Notes: a model not told the origin generated them from the letters alone. Positions 1-9,574 are shown, counted from the stretch's first letter. The stretch is 64,000 bases of DNA from Pedobacter polysacchareus (GCF_019802255.1 NZ_JAHYSS010000003.1:186001-250000); one strand, 5' to 3'. Program-made: numbers and translations.

Positions 1-1653
1 ATAAGTTAATGATGGGTTTTGTGTTGACGTAGAGGTCATACAAGCCCCATCAGTAACGAATACATTCTTACAATCATGTAGCTGATTCCATTTATTCAGA
101 ATAGACGTTTTAGGATCAAGTCCCATTCTAGCGCCACCCATTTCATGGATGTCTAAACCTGGTGCTTGTCCGCCGTCATTTACCTGAATATTTTTGAATC
201 CAGCTTCCGTAAACATCTCCGTCATCTGCTCCAGATAATCCTTCTTCATTTTTGCATCATTATCGTCATAGTCCACCGAAATTTGAAGCAATGGAACTCC
301 CCAGGCATCTTTTTTATCCGCATGTAATTTCACATAATTGCTTTCTTTAGGAATCGTTTCTCCCATCATGTGAGAGCCAACTTGCCAGGGACCCAGATTT
401 TTACTTAGCAATTGTGATTTTAAAGCTGTACCTAAACCAGAAGTATCTCTTTCCGTATTTCTATAGGCAGAAAATCCAGCGGCATAACCACGTTTAAAGT
501 TCGTTTCTTGTTTCAGCAAATTTCTAAATCTCGGAATATATCCACCACCTGCGGGATTCCTGCCATCAGTAGTAAATTCTTTTAATCCATCATATTCCGC
601 TCCGATCCTTGCACTATAATTGTGAAAAGCAACATATTTCCCTAAAGTTCCACTGTCATTTCCTAATCCATTCGGGAAACGTGAAGAAGTAGAATTCAAT
701 AAAATCAAATTGGTATTGATGGCCGCTGCATTTACAAAAATCACTTTCGCATGATATTCCCGAACTTCCTTAGTATTGGTGTCAATCACCCGAACACCGG
801 ATGCTTTCCCTAATTTCTCATCATAAATGATAGATTCGACTACCGAAAACGGCCTTAAAGTTAAGTTACCTGTCTTTTCTGCCCAAGGTAAAGTAGAAGA
901 GTTACTACTGAAATAGCCGCCAAATGGGCAACCTCGCTGACATAAAGTACGGTTTTGACACTTCGCCCTGCCCTGATCAAAATGAATCTGCTTAGGTTGA
1001 GATAAATGTGCACAGCGGGCACTGATTACATGACGGCCTGTATATTTATCCCTCATAGTATTTCTAAAATAATCTTCTACAGCATTGAGTGGAAAAGCAG
1101 GTAGGAAATCACCGTCAGGCAATGATGCCAAGCCATCCCTATTACCAGAAATTCCTGCAAACTGCTCCACATAAGTATACCAGGAGTCAAGATCCTTATA
1201 TCTAATTGGCCAGTCTACTGCAAAATCATCACGTAAAGGTCCTTCAAAATCCAGGTCACTCCAGCGTTGGGTTTGTCTGGCCCAAAGCAGAGATTTACCG
1301 CCAACCTGATAACCACGGATCCAATCGAAAGGTTTCTCCTGCACATATGGATGCTCTTGATCCTTCACGAAGAAATCCATTGCATCTTCTCTGAAGGCGT
1401 AACATTTACTAACCACAGGGTTCGCTTCACGAATCGCAAAAGTAGGTTCTCCACGATGTTCAAATTCGTAAGGGTATTTATTTGTGGTTGGATAGTCTAT
1501 AATATGTTTAACGTCTTTTCCTCTTTCCAGAACCAAAGTCTTCAAGCCTTTTTCTGTAAATTCTTTAGCTGCCCAGCCACCGCTAATCCCAGAGCCAATT
1601 ACAATGGCATCATAGGTATGTTCTTTAATACTATCTATGTTTAAGTTTGACAT
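1..1653 (-). CDS. GMC-family FAD-dependent oxidoreductase, large subunit (3' end cut by window edge)
   Basis: FAD-binding catalytic subunit of a two-subunit sugar or polyol dehydrogenase. The frame is open from the ATG at 1653 to base 1 (551 codons), so only the extreme C-terminus is missing. Visible features are a dinucleotide-binding motif GSGISGG at residues 20-26, the GMC active-site segment HEMGGARMG, and the ending motif TQNPSL. Cysteines 232, 238 and 242 form C-X5-C-X3-C, the spacing known from the 3Fe-4S cluster of FAD-glucose dehydrogenases. No signal peptide is seen. The gene directly downstream of its small subunit (14 bp gap) suggests it is carried across the membrane by that partner. 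The substrate cannot be read from sequence. Confidence 0.9.
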   Translation of the reverse strand, partial: MSNLNIDSIKEHTYDAIVIGSGISGGWAAKEFTEKGLKTLVLERGKDVKHIIDYPTTNKYPYEFEHRGEPTFAIREANPVVSKCYAFREDAMDFFVKDQEHPYVQEKPFDWIRGYQVGGKSLLWARQTQRWSDLDFEGPLRDDFAVDWPIRYKDLDSWYTYVEQFAGISGNRDGLASLPDGDFLPAFPLNAVEDYFRNTMRDKYTGRHVISARCAHLSQPKQIHFDQGRAKCQNRTLCQRGCPFGGYFSSNSSTLPWAEKTGNLTLRPFSVVESIIYDEKLGKASGVRVIDTNTKEVREYHAKVIFVNAAAINTNLILLNSTSSRFPNGLGNDSGTLGKYVAFHNYSARIGAEYDGLKEFTTDGRNPAGGGYIPRFRNLLKQETNFKRGYAAGFSAYRNTERDTSGLGTALKSQLLSKNLGPWQVGSHMMGETIPKESNYVKLHADKKDAWGVPLLQISVDYDDNDAKMKKDYLEQMTEMFTEAGFKNIQVNDGGQAPGLDIHEMGGARMGLDPKTSILNKWNQLHDCKNVFVTDGACMTSTSTQNPSLTY

Positions 1654-1667
1654 TTCTTTGCTATTAA

Positions 1668-2165
1668 TTAAGCTGATTTAACCCGAAAAAAACCATTGTA
1701 CCTACCTGGAACGAGTTCCCAGATCACGAGATTACTCATCACATATTTAGAATTGAGATAGCCATCAATGGTTTTCCATTTCATAAACTTGAAAAACTCA
1801 ATGGTTTCTTCTGAAAGCCCAGCTTTAGCACTATTGGCATCTATCACCAATTGAGCAAGTGCTTTACTATCCAGTCCTTCAAAAGTTTTCAAGCCTGCAA
1901 GAAATTGCTGATGCCTTTCTGGGCCAAAGCAATCGTCCAGCATCTTTAGTACATACAAATGGAGTTTTAGGTCTTTAGCTCCGGATGTATCAGTTTTAGG
2001 GATAATCAACTCGGCAATCTCTGCAAGCTGACCTTCTTGTGCAGCAGAAATATCGAGGTTTTTAAGTTGGATGGAAACTTTTCCTTCCTCTCTCAAACAG
2101 GAAGGCAACAATGCCATTCCCCCTGCAAATATTAATACCTGTTTAATGGCAAATCGTCTGTTCAT
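1668..2165 (-). CDS. Gluconate 2-dehydrogenase subunit 3-like small subunit
   Basis: Small subunit of the GMC dehydrogenase encoded just downstream, 165 aa. The N-terminus NRRFAIK followed by a hydrophobic stretch looks like a twin-arginine export signal, and LPSC at about residues 20-23 looks like a lipobox. The mature protein may therefore be a Tat-exported lipoprotein. The rest is helical and matches what I know of the gluconate_2-dh3 family in length and gene order. In that family the small subunit exports and matures the FAD subunit. The family call is from recognition of context and N-terminus, not from a search. Confidence 0.75.
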   Translation of the reverse strand: MNRRFAIKQVLIFAGGMALLPSCLREEGKVSIQLKNLDISAAQEGQLAEIAELIIPKTDTSGAKDLKLHLYVLKMLDDCFGPERHQQFLAGLKTFEGLDSKALAQLVIDANSAKAGLSEETIEFFKFMKWKTIDGYLNSKYVMSNLVIWELVPGRYNGFFRVKSA

Positions 2166-2249
2166 GGTTCATTTGTGTGGCGCTAAAATAATCCAAAATT
2201 TGGAACTCTCCTAAGCTTATATAAAAGGTGGTTAATTTAAAAATTATGC

Positions 2250-3434
2250 TCAATTCACGAGAAAGTGGGCGATGCGAGCTGAATTCCCCTTACTGTTTTC
2301 ATTTTTCTTTCCGCTGACTGTTAATTTAAGTTGATGAGGCCCTGTGGTTAAGTCGCTGCCTAACAATAGATACCAAGGCAAATGAAGAGACTTACTCCAT
2401 TTAGTAAATAAATCAATTTCCTGTTCTGGTTTATCATCAATTGAATATTTAAGGATGCCAGCATCAGCACCTGAAACTACAGCAATACCTATAGCATTTC
2501 CTTTAAAGTCAAGTGTCAATTCCGATCCAGGCTGAGTAGAAACCAGCATAGGAATATGCACAAAACCTTTGCGGGTATTTCCTCCATCTTCTGGTTTCCA
2601 GTCATTTTTTACCGACCAGCCATTGGAGAGTTTTGCATTTCCTACACCTACATAATGACCGTTTTCAATACTGCCGCCAATTAAAGGTGCAGGCAATTTA
2701 GTTGCCAGCCCTTTCTTTAAGCCGATTTCATCTTTTAACAAACGTTGTATCGCTTTATAATAGAGTTCTTGTCCAAACGGCGAAGGATGTAAATCTTTGA
2801 AATCTTTTTCCCAGCTAAATTCCTGATTTGCCAACCTATCGCTCACTGCTTTTGCGAGATTAATAGATGGTAAACCATAATGTGCAGCCACGAGTTCATG
2901 ATTATGTACCGATACCGGTATTTTTCCTTCAGAATAAGTTTTTGTTTTATCAGGATCTGCAAAAGACATCAGAACAATGTCCATCTTTGGCTGATGTAGT
3001 TTAGCATTTCTTACTATACCTTCCAAAGCGCGGATTTGAGTGAGGCTGTCTGTCCCATTAACTTCATCATTTACGGCGGCTTCAATAAATAGTAAATCTA
3101 CCTTTCCAGAATCAAGTACGTCCTGCTTCAAGCGAAAAGCATGAGGCAAACTCCCTAAAGATGGGATTCCAGCCGCGATAAAATGAAACTGGGTTTCCGG
3201 AAAACGGCTTTGCAGATCTGCCGATATTTTATCTCGCCAGCCTGGATTGTAAGTAATAGATCCACCTAAAAAGGCAACCCTGGCTTTTTTACCTTGTTGA
3301 AAAACTTTAACCGCATGAATTAAACCAGCTCTATGCTCAATATAGTTGCCATCATCCAATGATTTTACTTGCCCATAACACATAATTATACTGCATAGCA
3401 AACTGCTGCAAAAACACAAAAGTACCTTGTTCAT
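2250..3434 (-). CDS. Secreted SGNH/GDSL hydrolase
   Basis: Probable carbohydrate or lipid esterase, 394 aa, with an N-terminal signal peptide (MNKVLLCFCSSLLCSIIMCYG). SGNH blocks are visible: the nucleophile block has GGSITYN instead of the usual GDS, block III has AAVNDEVN with the Asn, and the catalytic pair sits in DLHPSPFG. The C-terminal third (about residues 250-394) looks like a beta-sandwich accessory domain. It lies 37 bp downstream of a transglutaminase-like gene and 84 bp upstream of the GMC dehydrogenase pair, so it may be co-transcribed with them. The substrate is unknown. Confidence 0.8.
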   Translation of the reverse strand: MNKVLLCFCSSLLCSIIMCYGQVKSLDDGNYIEHRAGLIHAVKVFQQGKKARVAFLGGSITYNPGWRDKISADLQSRFPETQFHFIAAGIPSLGSLPHAFRLKQDVLDSGKVDLLFIEAAVNDEVNGTDSLTQIRALEGIVRNAKLHQPKMDIVLMSFADPDKTKTYSEGKIPVSVHNHELVAAHYGLPSINLAKAVSDRLANQEFSWEKDFKDLHPSPFGQELYYKAIQRLLKDEIGLKKGLATKLPAPLIGGSIENGHYVGVGNAKLSNGWSVKNDWKPEDGGNTRKGFVHIPMLVSTQPGSELTLDFKGNAIGIAVVSGADAGILKYSIDDKPEQEIDLFTKWSKSLHLPWYLLLGSDLTTGPHQLKLTVSGKKNENSKGNSARIAHFLVN

Positions 3435-3471
3435 AAATTTTCAGAAATTATTCAGCAATTAAGATAAGAAT

Positions 3472-4668
3472 TTAATGGCTTGGATCATACTGGTAAACAA
3501 TCTGATAAGGAATGTTTTTTAGTTTGGCCGAAATTGTACCAATCGGCAGATCCTCCTTTTGTGGTGTAGGTTCACACACGGAATACAACTTTCCTTTATA
3601 AACAATTGCATCGCCAATGGGCTGATCAAACTGAACGCCCATGGTGATGTGTGTAGGATAAAGCATCGCAATCATGGGCAAATTGTAGATCTCTTTTACA
3701 AGATAGAAAAATAGGGCCACACGGTCATCACAATCACTGTGGCTTGCGAATAATGTCTCTTCCGGTGAAAGACGTTTCTCTCCACCATAATTCTCTTCAT
3801 CATCCTGATAAAGAAAAGCATAACGGGTGAAACGCATCAGGTAATCCACTCCTTTTTTCTGACTCATCCCTTTTGTGTTTTTTTTTAGCAAGGGAATTAA
3901 AGAACCATACGTTTCTTTGCTTAAAGGAATGTTAAAATAAGTTTCAAAATCTACTCCTGGATAATTGGTAAATATGGCCTCCACATCTTTGCTTAGCTTC
4001 ACATTGAAGTGGTAAGCTTTATGTTTATATACAAACTCCAATTTCTTTTCCAGGTAATTTTCTGGCTTGAAATCAGGCAGTTTGGTCACTTTGTAGGAAA
4101 AGGATTTCGTAGCTTCAGGAACCTTTATCTCTACCGGAACAGGTGGATCAAGATTGAGGTCGGCTTTAGGGTAGTCATGGTAATTCAGGCACATGTATTT
4201 CTTTTTATCCACCATGAAAAAGGGGATATCAGTAATATCTTCATCATTAAAAACGTAGAAAATGATCTTATCTTTACTCAATGCCAAACGGGCATCATAA
4301 CCTGATTTTGCCAGCAAGAACCATTTATACAAAGTATAACGGCTATAATTCACAAGTTTAGGACTCAATTGCTCTGCAGTCCTTCTGATCAATTGATAGT
4401 ACAACCAATCATTTAGCTCTAGCTTTATTTTATAAGCTAAAAGTGAATCTATAATAGGTTGATAATCCGCAGAGTTCAAACGGTTATAAGCCTGTTTTAT
4501 AGAAGCCATAGAAAGTTCCGGAGCAACAACAACAACCGAGGTATCCAATGTGGTATGGAACATTCCCCCATAAAACTCAAAGGAAATATCTTGCTTACCC
4601 TGGCTATAACTAGTACTCAGCGTAAACATTAAAGATAAAGTCCCGAATATTTTTAAGAGATGGCCCAT
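3472..4668 (-). CDS. Transglutaminase-like exported protein
   Basis: A 398-aa protein with a signal peptide (cleavage near SYSQG). Near the C-terminus there is a Cys in HSDCDDRVALFF, then a His in YPTHITMGVQF and a downstream acidic or Cys position, the Cys-His layout of transglutaminase/arylamine-type cysteine enzymes. The N-terminal two thirds are not recognised. Proteins of this build in Bacteroidota are mostly of unknown function and could be proteases or peptidoglycan-linked amidases. It is the first gene of a possible four-gene minus-strand unit that includes the SGNH hydrolase and GMC dehydrogenase. Confidence 0.6.
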   Translation of the reverse strand: MGHLLKIFGTLSLMFTLSTSYSQGKQDISFEFYGGMFHTTLDTSVVVVAPELSMASIKQAYNRLNSADYQPIIDSLLAYKIKLELNDWLYYQLIRRTAEQLSPKLVNYSRYTLYKWFLLAKSGYDARLALSKDKIIFYVFNDEDITDIPFFMVDKKKYMCLNYHDYPKADLNLDPPVPVEIKVPEATKSFSYKVTKLPDFKPENYLEKKLEFVYKHKAYHFNVKLSKDVEAIFTNYPGVDFETYFNIPLSKETYGSLIPLLKKNTKGMSQKKGVDYLMRFTRYAFLYQDDEENYGGEKRLSPEETLFASHSDCDDRVALFFYLVKEIYNLPMIAMLYPTHITMGVQFDQPIGDAIVYKGKLYSVCEPTPQKEDLPIGTISAKLKNIPYQIVYQYDPSH

Positions 4669-4832
4669 AACCCAAGGATTGCTTCCTATTAAATATACGT
4701 AAATTTAATGTTAAGCCATAGGTCAACTCAAATTTCTAACGTTTTTTTACTATTCAGCGCGAACTAGGCAGAAATCGCAATTCATCAAGCCGAAAAACCC
4801 ATCAAATTTCACACAACCGTTTGCATTCCTAT

Positions 4833-7800
4833 TTAACTGAACAGTCCCAACAAGTCCTTTTTAGATAAGGATTTATAGATGGAATGATCGGTTTTGATGA
4901 GGTCTTTGACCAGGTCTTTCTTCGAAGACTGTAGTTTCATTATTTTCTCTTCAATAGTATCAGGACAAATCAAACGTACAGCAATTACATTCTTTTGCTG
5001 ACCGATTCGATAAGTACGATCGATAGCTTGATTTTCAACTGCAGGGTTCCACCATGGATCTACCAAATACACATAATCTGCCTGGGTAAGATTTAACCCC
5101 ACTCCTCCTGCTTTTAAGCTGATTAGAAACACCCTTATTTCCGGATCATTCTGAAAAGAATCGACCACTGCCTCCCGGTTTTTTGTCTGCCCGCTCAAGT
5201 AAGCAAAACTAATCCCGCGGTCTTTCAACTCTTTTCTAATCAAGTCCAACATGCCCACAAATTGGGAAAAAACAAGGATCTTATGTGCTGAAGATTTGTT
5301 TTCAATCTGCTCCAGCAACACCTCCATTTTAGCAGAAGAACTGCCGTAAAACTCATCCTCGCTCAATAGCGCTGGTGAATTACAAATCTGCCTTAATTTA
5401 GTAATGCCTTTTAAGACGTTCATCGTGTTACTAGCTACTTCTTCGTCTGTTTGATTGGTCAGGTAATCCCGAATTTCCTTTTCATAACCATCGTATACTT
5501 TGCGCTGATCAGCCTCCATTTCACAATAAATCACCATTTCTGTCTTATCCGGTAATTCTTTTGCTACTTGTTCTTTGGTTCTTCGCAGCAAGAAAGGACT
5601 AATGCGCTGCTGCAATTGTGTGGCCGCTCTTTTGTCTTTAAACTGATCGATCGGCGTAGAATAAATCTCTCTAAAATGCTGTTTACTGCCCAGTAAACCT
5701 GGACAAGCAAAAGACAATTGCCCATAAAGGTCAAAAGTGTTGTTTTCAATAGGCGTACCTGTCAACACTACCCTATTCCTGGATTGCAATAAACGAACCG
5801 TTTTATATCGCTGGGATTCTGGATTCTTAATAGTTTGCGACTCATCTAAAAAGACATAATTAAACCTATAGTCTTTTAAAAACCGGATGTCCGTAAGCAA
5901 AGTACCATAGGAAGTTAGTATCACTTCATACTGATCGAAATCTTTATGGCCTTTAATCCGGTCTGCGCCATATATTGTCATTACTTTGATAGATGGTGCA
6001 AATTTTTGAATTTCCTGTTGCCAATTGAAGATCAAGGAAGCTGGTACCACAATCAAATTAGTATTGTGATGTGCCTTTTCTCTTTGTGCCAGAATAAAAG
6101 CAATGATCTGAATAGTCTTTCCAAGGCCCATATCATCTGCCAGACAAGCACCAAAGTTAAATTCATCTAGGAAACTTAGCCAGTTCAATCCTTCTTTTTG
6201 GTATGGTCTGAGTGTTGCGTTTAATCCTTCTGGAACCTTAATAGCGGTGATCATACTCGCAGAACCAGAAAGCTGGCTTTTATACATGGCCAACTGATCT
6301 TTCACCGATTCGTCCAGTACCTGAGCTTCATAAAGCTCTTCTATAGCTGTAAAGCTTATTCTTGGCGTTTGAATGTGCTCCTCTACCACTTCACCAGCAT
6401 TAAAATACTTACTGAATTTCTCAATCCATTCGTCCGGAAGAATTCCCATCGTCCCATCATCCAGCTTTATAAACTTGCTTTTATTGCGGATAGATTTGTG
6501 TAAGTGTCTTAAAGAAACTACCTGATTGCCATATTTCAGCTTTACCGCGGTTTTAAACCAGTCTATTCCGCTCATCACATTGATAGAAATATTAGCTTTA
6601 TAGGGATTGAGATTATTGTCTTTCAGTTTATTAAATCCCAGGATACTGATATTTTTATTCCGCCATTCTTCAAAAGCATGAAGAAACCATTGATCCTCCA
6701 GCAGTCTGGTTTTATGCAGATAAAAGCAATCGTTACTCTCCATCTGATCCTCAAAATAAGGATGCTGCCTCATGATATTAGAAATAAACTGAAGCTCCGT
6801 TTCCGTATCTCTTTTCAAAGTAAATAAATTACCATTTTTATCCCTCGACTGGATTTGCTTCCTAGATAGCACTGGTATTTCCAGGCTTCCATAACGCATA
6901 ACCGGAGTCAGCAGTACAAAATCTTCAGATTCGGAAAGGTAGATAAGCTGCTCATTCTCTAGGTCAAAACCTTTTTCTTCAATTTGTTTTTTTGTAGCAG
7001 GTTTAAGGTAATCATAAGTCACCTTGATTTTATTTTCTAACTTAGAAAGAATCTCCTCTTGAAAAGCTTCGAATTTGGAATGGTGGATCAATATCCGATC
7101 ATGGTGCTGCTTAAAGAAATCAATCACCCTTAAATAGTTAGGGTTATCAATCAAATGCAGACATTGGTCTATTTGTATAAAATAATTGTATTTCAGCTGA
7201 ATATGATCCAATGAAAAAACCGTTCCATTGAGTGTAAGTTTCCCAGAGACTTCATAAAATTCATGCCTCTGACTCACATGGAGCGCCATATCTACATTTA
7301 GTGTGTTTAGTTTTATTGGAATGATCGCATTTGCAGTCACATTAATCGATACTTTTGTATCATGTAAAAAGACCTCCATTTTCAGGGGATTCTTTGCCAC
7401 AGCCCTAAGTGCATCCAAATCTGAATCAGCACGCTCTGCATTGTAATTGTTCTGAAATTTTAATACCCCGCTAAAGAATTTTATCACAGCATTGTCTTCT
7501 GCTTTCCAAAGCAAATCAGAAGGACTGATGGTTTGAATTGGGTTCTTAAACTTGCCCTCAAGCGTGGTCTGCGCCTCAATAATCTCTAACGTTAGGTGAC
7601 TATAGAAACGGTGCTGACCGAACACGAGACCCATTTTATGTCTGGATTTTAAGCCTCCAGAAACCGGTAATTGCAATCCTTCTTTTGGAAGCAGTTTCTT
7701 TTTAAGGTCATGTCTGCTCTGACCAGTCAAGGGATATAACTCCCTCATTTTAGCTTTAATTTGTGTCTGCCCTTGCAGATATTCCAGTTCGAAAAAATCA

Positions 7801-8195
7801 GTCAGATTGGCTTCAGTTTCTAATCCATAATCTTTCGCTTGCAGCAGCATCCGCTCTTGCCGCAATTTATAATCGAAGAAAAGACGTAAAGAAGGCCTAT
7901 TCAAAATATTGTGCAGGGCTTGAGCCTGGTGACTGCATAATTTAGGGTTTGCATCTGAACATCCGCAGGTAATGACCGTTTTACGGTCTCTTTGGCTGAT
8001 TCCCACACCCGGAAATGGAATACTGCTTCCAGGATCCGTAAAAAAAACAACGTCAATGTCTATGTGCTGCGGAACTAGGTCATAAAACCCCTTTACTCCC
8101 GTATCCACCCGATCATTGACGTGTTTTAGTATATATAAGTCTGTTAATTCTGAGAAATCAAAATCTGCTAATACGTATTCTTTTCTAACCTCCAT
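4833..8195 (-). CDS. SNF2-family helicase/ATPase with SWIM zinc finger
   Basis: Large DNA translocase of the bacterial SNF2 (RapA/HepA-like superfamily 2) type, 1120 aa. A SWIM-type zinc finger (CGCSDANPKLCSH) lies near residue 80. The middle part, about 100-620, is poorly recognisable. The ATPase core begins near 660 with Walker A DMGLGKT at about 688, the Walker B box LDESQ at about 783, and helicase motif VI DRTYRIGQ near 1060. Such proteins are thought to remodel nucleoprotein or help recycle RNA polymerase, but the role here is not known. It stands alone, with 45 bp to the upstream methyltransferase gene. Confidence 0.9.
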   Translation of the reverse strand: MEVRKEYVLADFDFSELTDLYILKHVNDRVDTGVKGFYDLVPQHIDIDVVFFTDPGSSIPFPGVGISQRDRKTVITCGCSDANPKLCSHQAQALHNILNRPSLRLFFDYKLRQERMLLQAKDYGLETEANLTDFFELEYLQGQTQIKAKMRELYPLTGQSRHDLKKKLLPKEGLQLPVSGGLKSRHKMGLVFGQHRFYSHLTLEIIEAQTTLEGKFKNPIQTISPSDLLWKAEDNAVIKFFSGVLKFQNNYNAERADSDLDALRAVAKNPLKMEVFLHDTKVSINVTANAIIPIKLNTLNVDMALHVSQRHEFYEVSGKLTLNGTVFSLDHIQLKYNYFIQIDQCLHLIDNPNYLRVIDFFKQHHDRILIHHSKFEAFQEEILSKLENKIKVTYDYLKPATKKQIEEKGFDLENEQLIYLSESEDFVLLTPVMRYGSLEIPVLSRKQIQSRDKNGNLFTLKRDTETELQFISNIMRQHPYFEDQMESNDCFYLHKTRLLEDQWFLHAFEEWRNKNISILGFNKLKDNNLNPYKANISINVMSGIDWFKTAVKLKYGNQVVSLRHLHKSIRNKSKFIKLDDGTMGILPDEWIEKFSKYFNAGEVVEEHIQTPRISFTAIEELYEAQVLDESVKDQLAMYKSQLSGSASMITAIKVPEGLNATLRPYQKEGLNWLSFLDEFNFGACLADDMGLGKTIQIIAFILAQREKAHHNTNLIVVPASLIFNWQQEIQKFAPSIKVMTIYGADRIKGHKDFDQYEVILTSYGTLLTDIRFLKDYRFNYVFLDESQTIKNPESQRYKTVRLLQSRNRVVLTGTPIENNTFDLYGQLSFACPGLLGSKQHFREIYSTPIDQFKDKRAATQLQQRISPFLLRRTKEQVAKELPDKTEMVIYCEMEADQRKVYDGYEKEIRDYLTNQTDEEVASNTMNVLKGITKLRQICNSPALLSEDEFYGSSSAKMEVLLEQIENKSSAHKILVFSQFVGMLDLIRKELKDRGISFAYLSGQTKNREAVVDSFQNDPEIRVFLISLKAGGVGLNLTQADYVYLVDPWWNPAVENQAIDRTYRIGQQKNVIAVRLICPDTIEEKIMKLQSSKKDLVKDLIKTDHSIYKSLSKKDLLGLFS

Positions 8196-8240
8196 TTGCT
8201 CCGGATTCCAAGCCCTAAAGGTAGTCCAATTTTGAAATAC

Positions 8241-8825
8241 CTATACTGCTTTTTTTGTAGCAATTACAATTCCAGTTGCCCAGCATTGTTTGGTGAGGAC
8301 CAAATCTTCGCGTTGTTCTAAGGTTTCTATTAGGCGAGTAGCTTTCTCAGCATGCCCTTCTGGCCAATTCTCCTGAGGAAGCATATCATCAATGATATAA
8401 AACGCACCTGGTTTCAACATGTCCAATACCTCGCCCAACAGCAGGTATTTTCCATGCCAGGTATCTGCAAAAATGTAGTCGAACTTCTGACCTGCATTTT
8501 GAAGCACCCAGTCTTCCCCTTCCATACATTGCAGCTCCAGGCGATTATCCTGACCTAGAAAACGTTTTGCAATGTCCAAAAATTGCGCATCATTGTCAAT
8601 GGATAAAAGACTGGCCTCTTGATCCATCCCTTCCAATATCCAGGAAGTAGAAAGACCTGTTCCAGTTCCCAATTCCAGAAATCGGCCACCAGGTTTCGAA
8701 GCAGCCAGTGTTTGCAGCAAAGAACAAGTCATTGTTGCAGAGGCCATAGAAAAACCGGCTTCTTTAGTCGCCTCATCAATAGCCATATAGGCCTTAGGAT
8801 ACTTTTGTTTTATTTCTTCTATCAT
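8241..8825 (-). CDS. Class I SAM-dependent methyltransferase
   Basis: A 194-aa Rossmann methyltransferase related to the small O-methyltransferases. Motif I is FLELGTGTGLST at about residues 49-60, followed by the acidic SAM ribose contact in LLSIDND and a motif IV-like FDYIFADTWHGK. No membrane segment is seen. The substrate is unknown. It may be co-transcribed with the SNF2 helicase 45 bp downstream. A perfect 12-bp palindrome lies upstream at 8873-8884. Confidence 0.8.
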   Translation of the reverse strand: MIEEIKQKYPKAYMAIDEATKEAGFSMASATMTCSLLQTLAASKPGGRFLELGTGTGLSTSWILEGMDQEASLLSIDNDAQFLDIAKRFLGQDNRLELQCMEGEDWVLQNAGQKFDYIFADTWHGKYLLLGEVLDMLKPGAFYIIDDMLPQENWPEGHAEKATRLIETLEQREDLVLTKQCWATGIVIATKKAV

Positions 8826-8907
8826 ATATTTGTGGTTCCTTTAGGAATTTGAAATATAGATAAAAGAAACTAGAGTCTAGACTCATTTATGGCCTAAAAG
8901 AGTTAGA

Positions 8908-9483
8908 TTAAACCGTTTCAATATTCACCAAGCGCTCCTCGCCTGATTTCTCTTGCTCAAAAAAAGCGAGAATTTCTGTCCAGCTTTTCGCTCTTACATG
9001 ATGATGTTGGTTTACATTATGTGAAGCGTCGAACATAATTGCTTTTCCTTTACAAAAGTCCAGGTTTTTACAGTGGTCATCAATAAGGTAATCTGTAACC
9101 ACCACACTCTTATCTCCACAGAAAATGATATTTCTCCAGTTGATGAAAGGGAAGTGTTCCGCTAACCACTCATGTTTTTCTGATAAACACTGTGGAAATT
9201 CCATTGCTGCAGAAACGATGTATACCTCGTAATCTTCCATCAACTTTTTCACTGCTTCCACTGCACCCTCCATTAACGGGATGGTTCTGAAAAACCCAGG
9301 AGTATTTACATACCTCCTGATTGCTCCTTTTTCAGGAAAACCCTCAGGCTCCAATACACCTAATCTTTCTGATCTAGGCACTCTCACACCATATTCTTTT
9401 TCATACCAGTCCATGAATTGCTCTTCTATATCTGCAAGAACACCATCCATGTCAATTCCTATTGTTTTTTTGATTTCGTTCAT
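8908..9483 (-). CDS. 5'(3')-deoxyribonucleotidase (HAD superfamily, NT5C-like)
   Basis: A 191-aa HAD phosphatase that likely dephosphorylates deoxyribonucleoside monophosphates. The nucleophile motif DMDGVLAD lies at residues 11-18, a motif II segment at YIVSAAMEFP, and motif III/IV around FCGDKSVVVTDYLIDDH. Length and motifs match the prokaryotic NT5C group. The gene is divergent from a DeoR regulator and its -7 box lies inside the GCAA/TTGC repeat array, so it is probably controlled by that regulator. The leader is about 16 nt. Confidence 0.85.
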   Translation of the reverse strand: MNEIKKTIGIDMDGVLADIEEQFMDWYEKEYGVRVPRSERLGVLEPEGFPEKGAIRRYVNTPGFFRTIPLMEGAVEAVKKLMEDYEVYIVSAAMEFPQCLSEKHEWLAEHFPFINWRNIIFCGDKSVVVTDYLIDDHCKNLDFCKGKAIMFDASHNVNQHHHVRAKSWTEILAFFEQEKSGEERLVNIETV

Positions 9484-9501
9484 ATACTATTGTAATATCT
9501 T

Positions 9502-9547
9502 GCAACAAATATAGCAATATTTTGCAACATATTGCATGATATTGCTC
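9502..9547. promoter_or_regulatory. Phased GCAA-N4-TTGC operator array
   Basis: Three overlapping inverted repeats GCAA-N4-TTGC start at 9514, 9524 and 9534 (the third as GCAT), so their GC steps recur every 10 bp, one helical turn. A further GCAA lies at 9502. The array covers the space between the deoR and nucleotidase promoters. It is the obvious binding site for the DeoR protein encoded next door. Confidence 0.55.
9506..9513 (-). promoter_or_regulatory. -7 box of the nucleotidase promoter
   Basis: On the minus strand this reads TATATTTG, a full match to the Bacteroidota -7 consensus TAnnTTTG, 22 bp before the start codon at 9483. No clear -33 TTG is seen. The box overlaps the operator array. 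Confidence 0.45.
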
Positions 9548-9559
9548 GAAATATTTACC

Positions 9560-9567
9560 TACATTTG
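9560..9567 (+). promoter_or_regulatory. -7 box of the deoR-type regulator promoter
   Basis: TACATTTG matches TAnnTTTG. It ends only 7 bp before the ATG at 9575, so the transcript would be leaderless or nearly so. An upstream start at 9536 would precede the promoter and is therefore unlikely. Confidence 0.45.
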
Positions 9568-9574
9568 CAATAAT

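Noticed and set aside
1206..1644. Plus-strand ORFs opposite the GMC gene
   Set aside because: They are antisense shadows of a well-supported gene with full family motifs.
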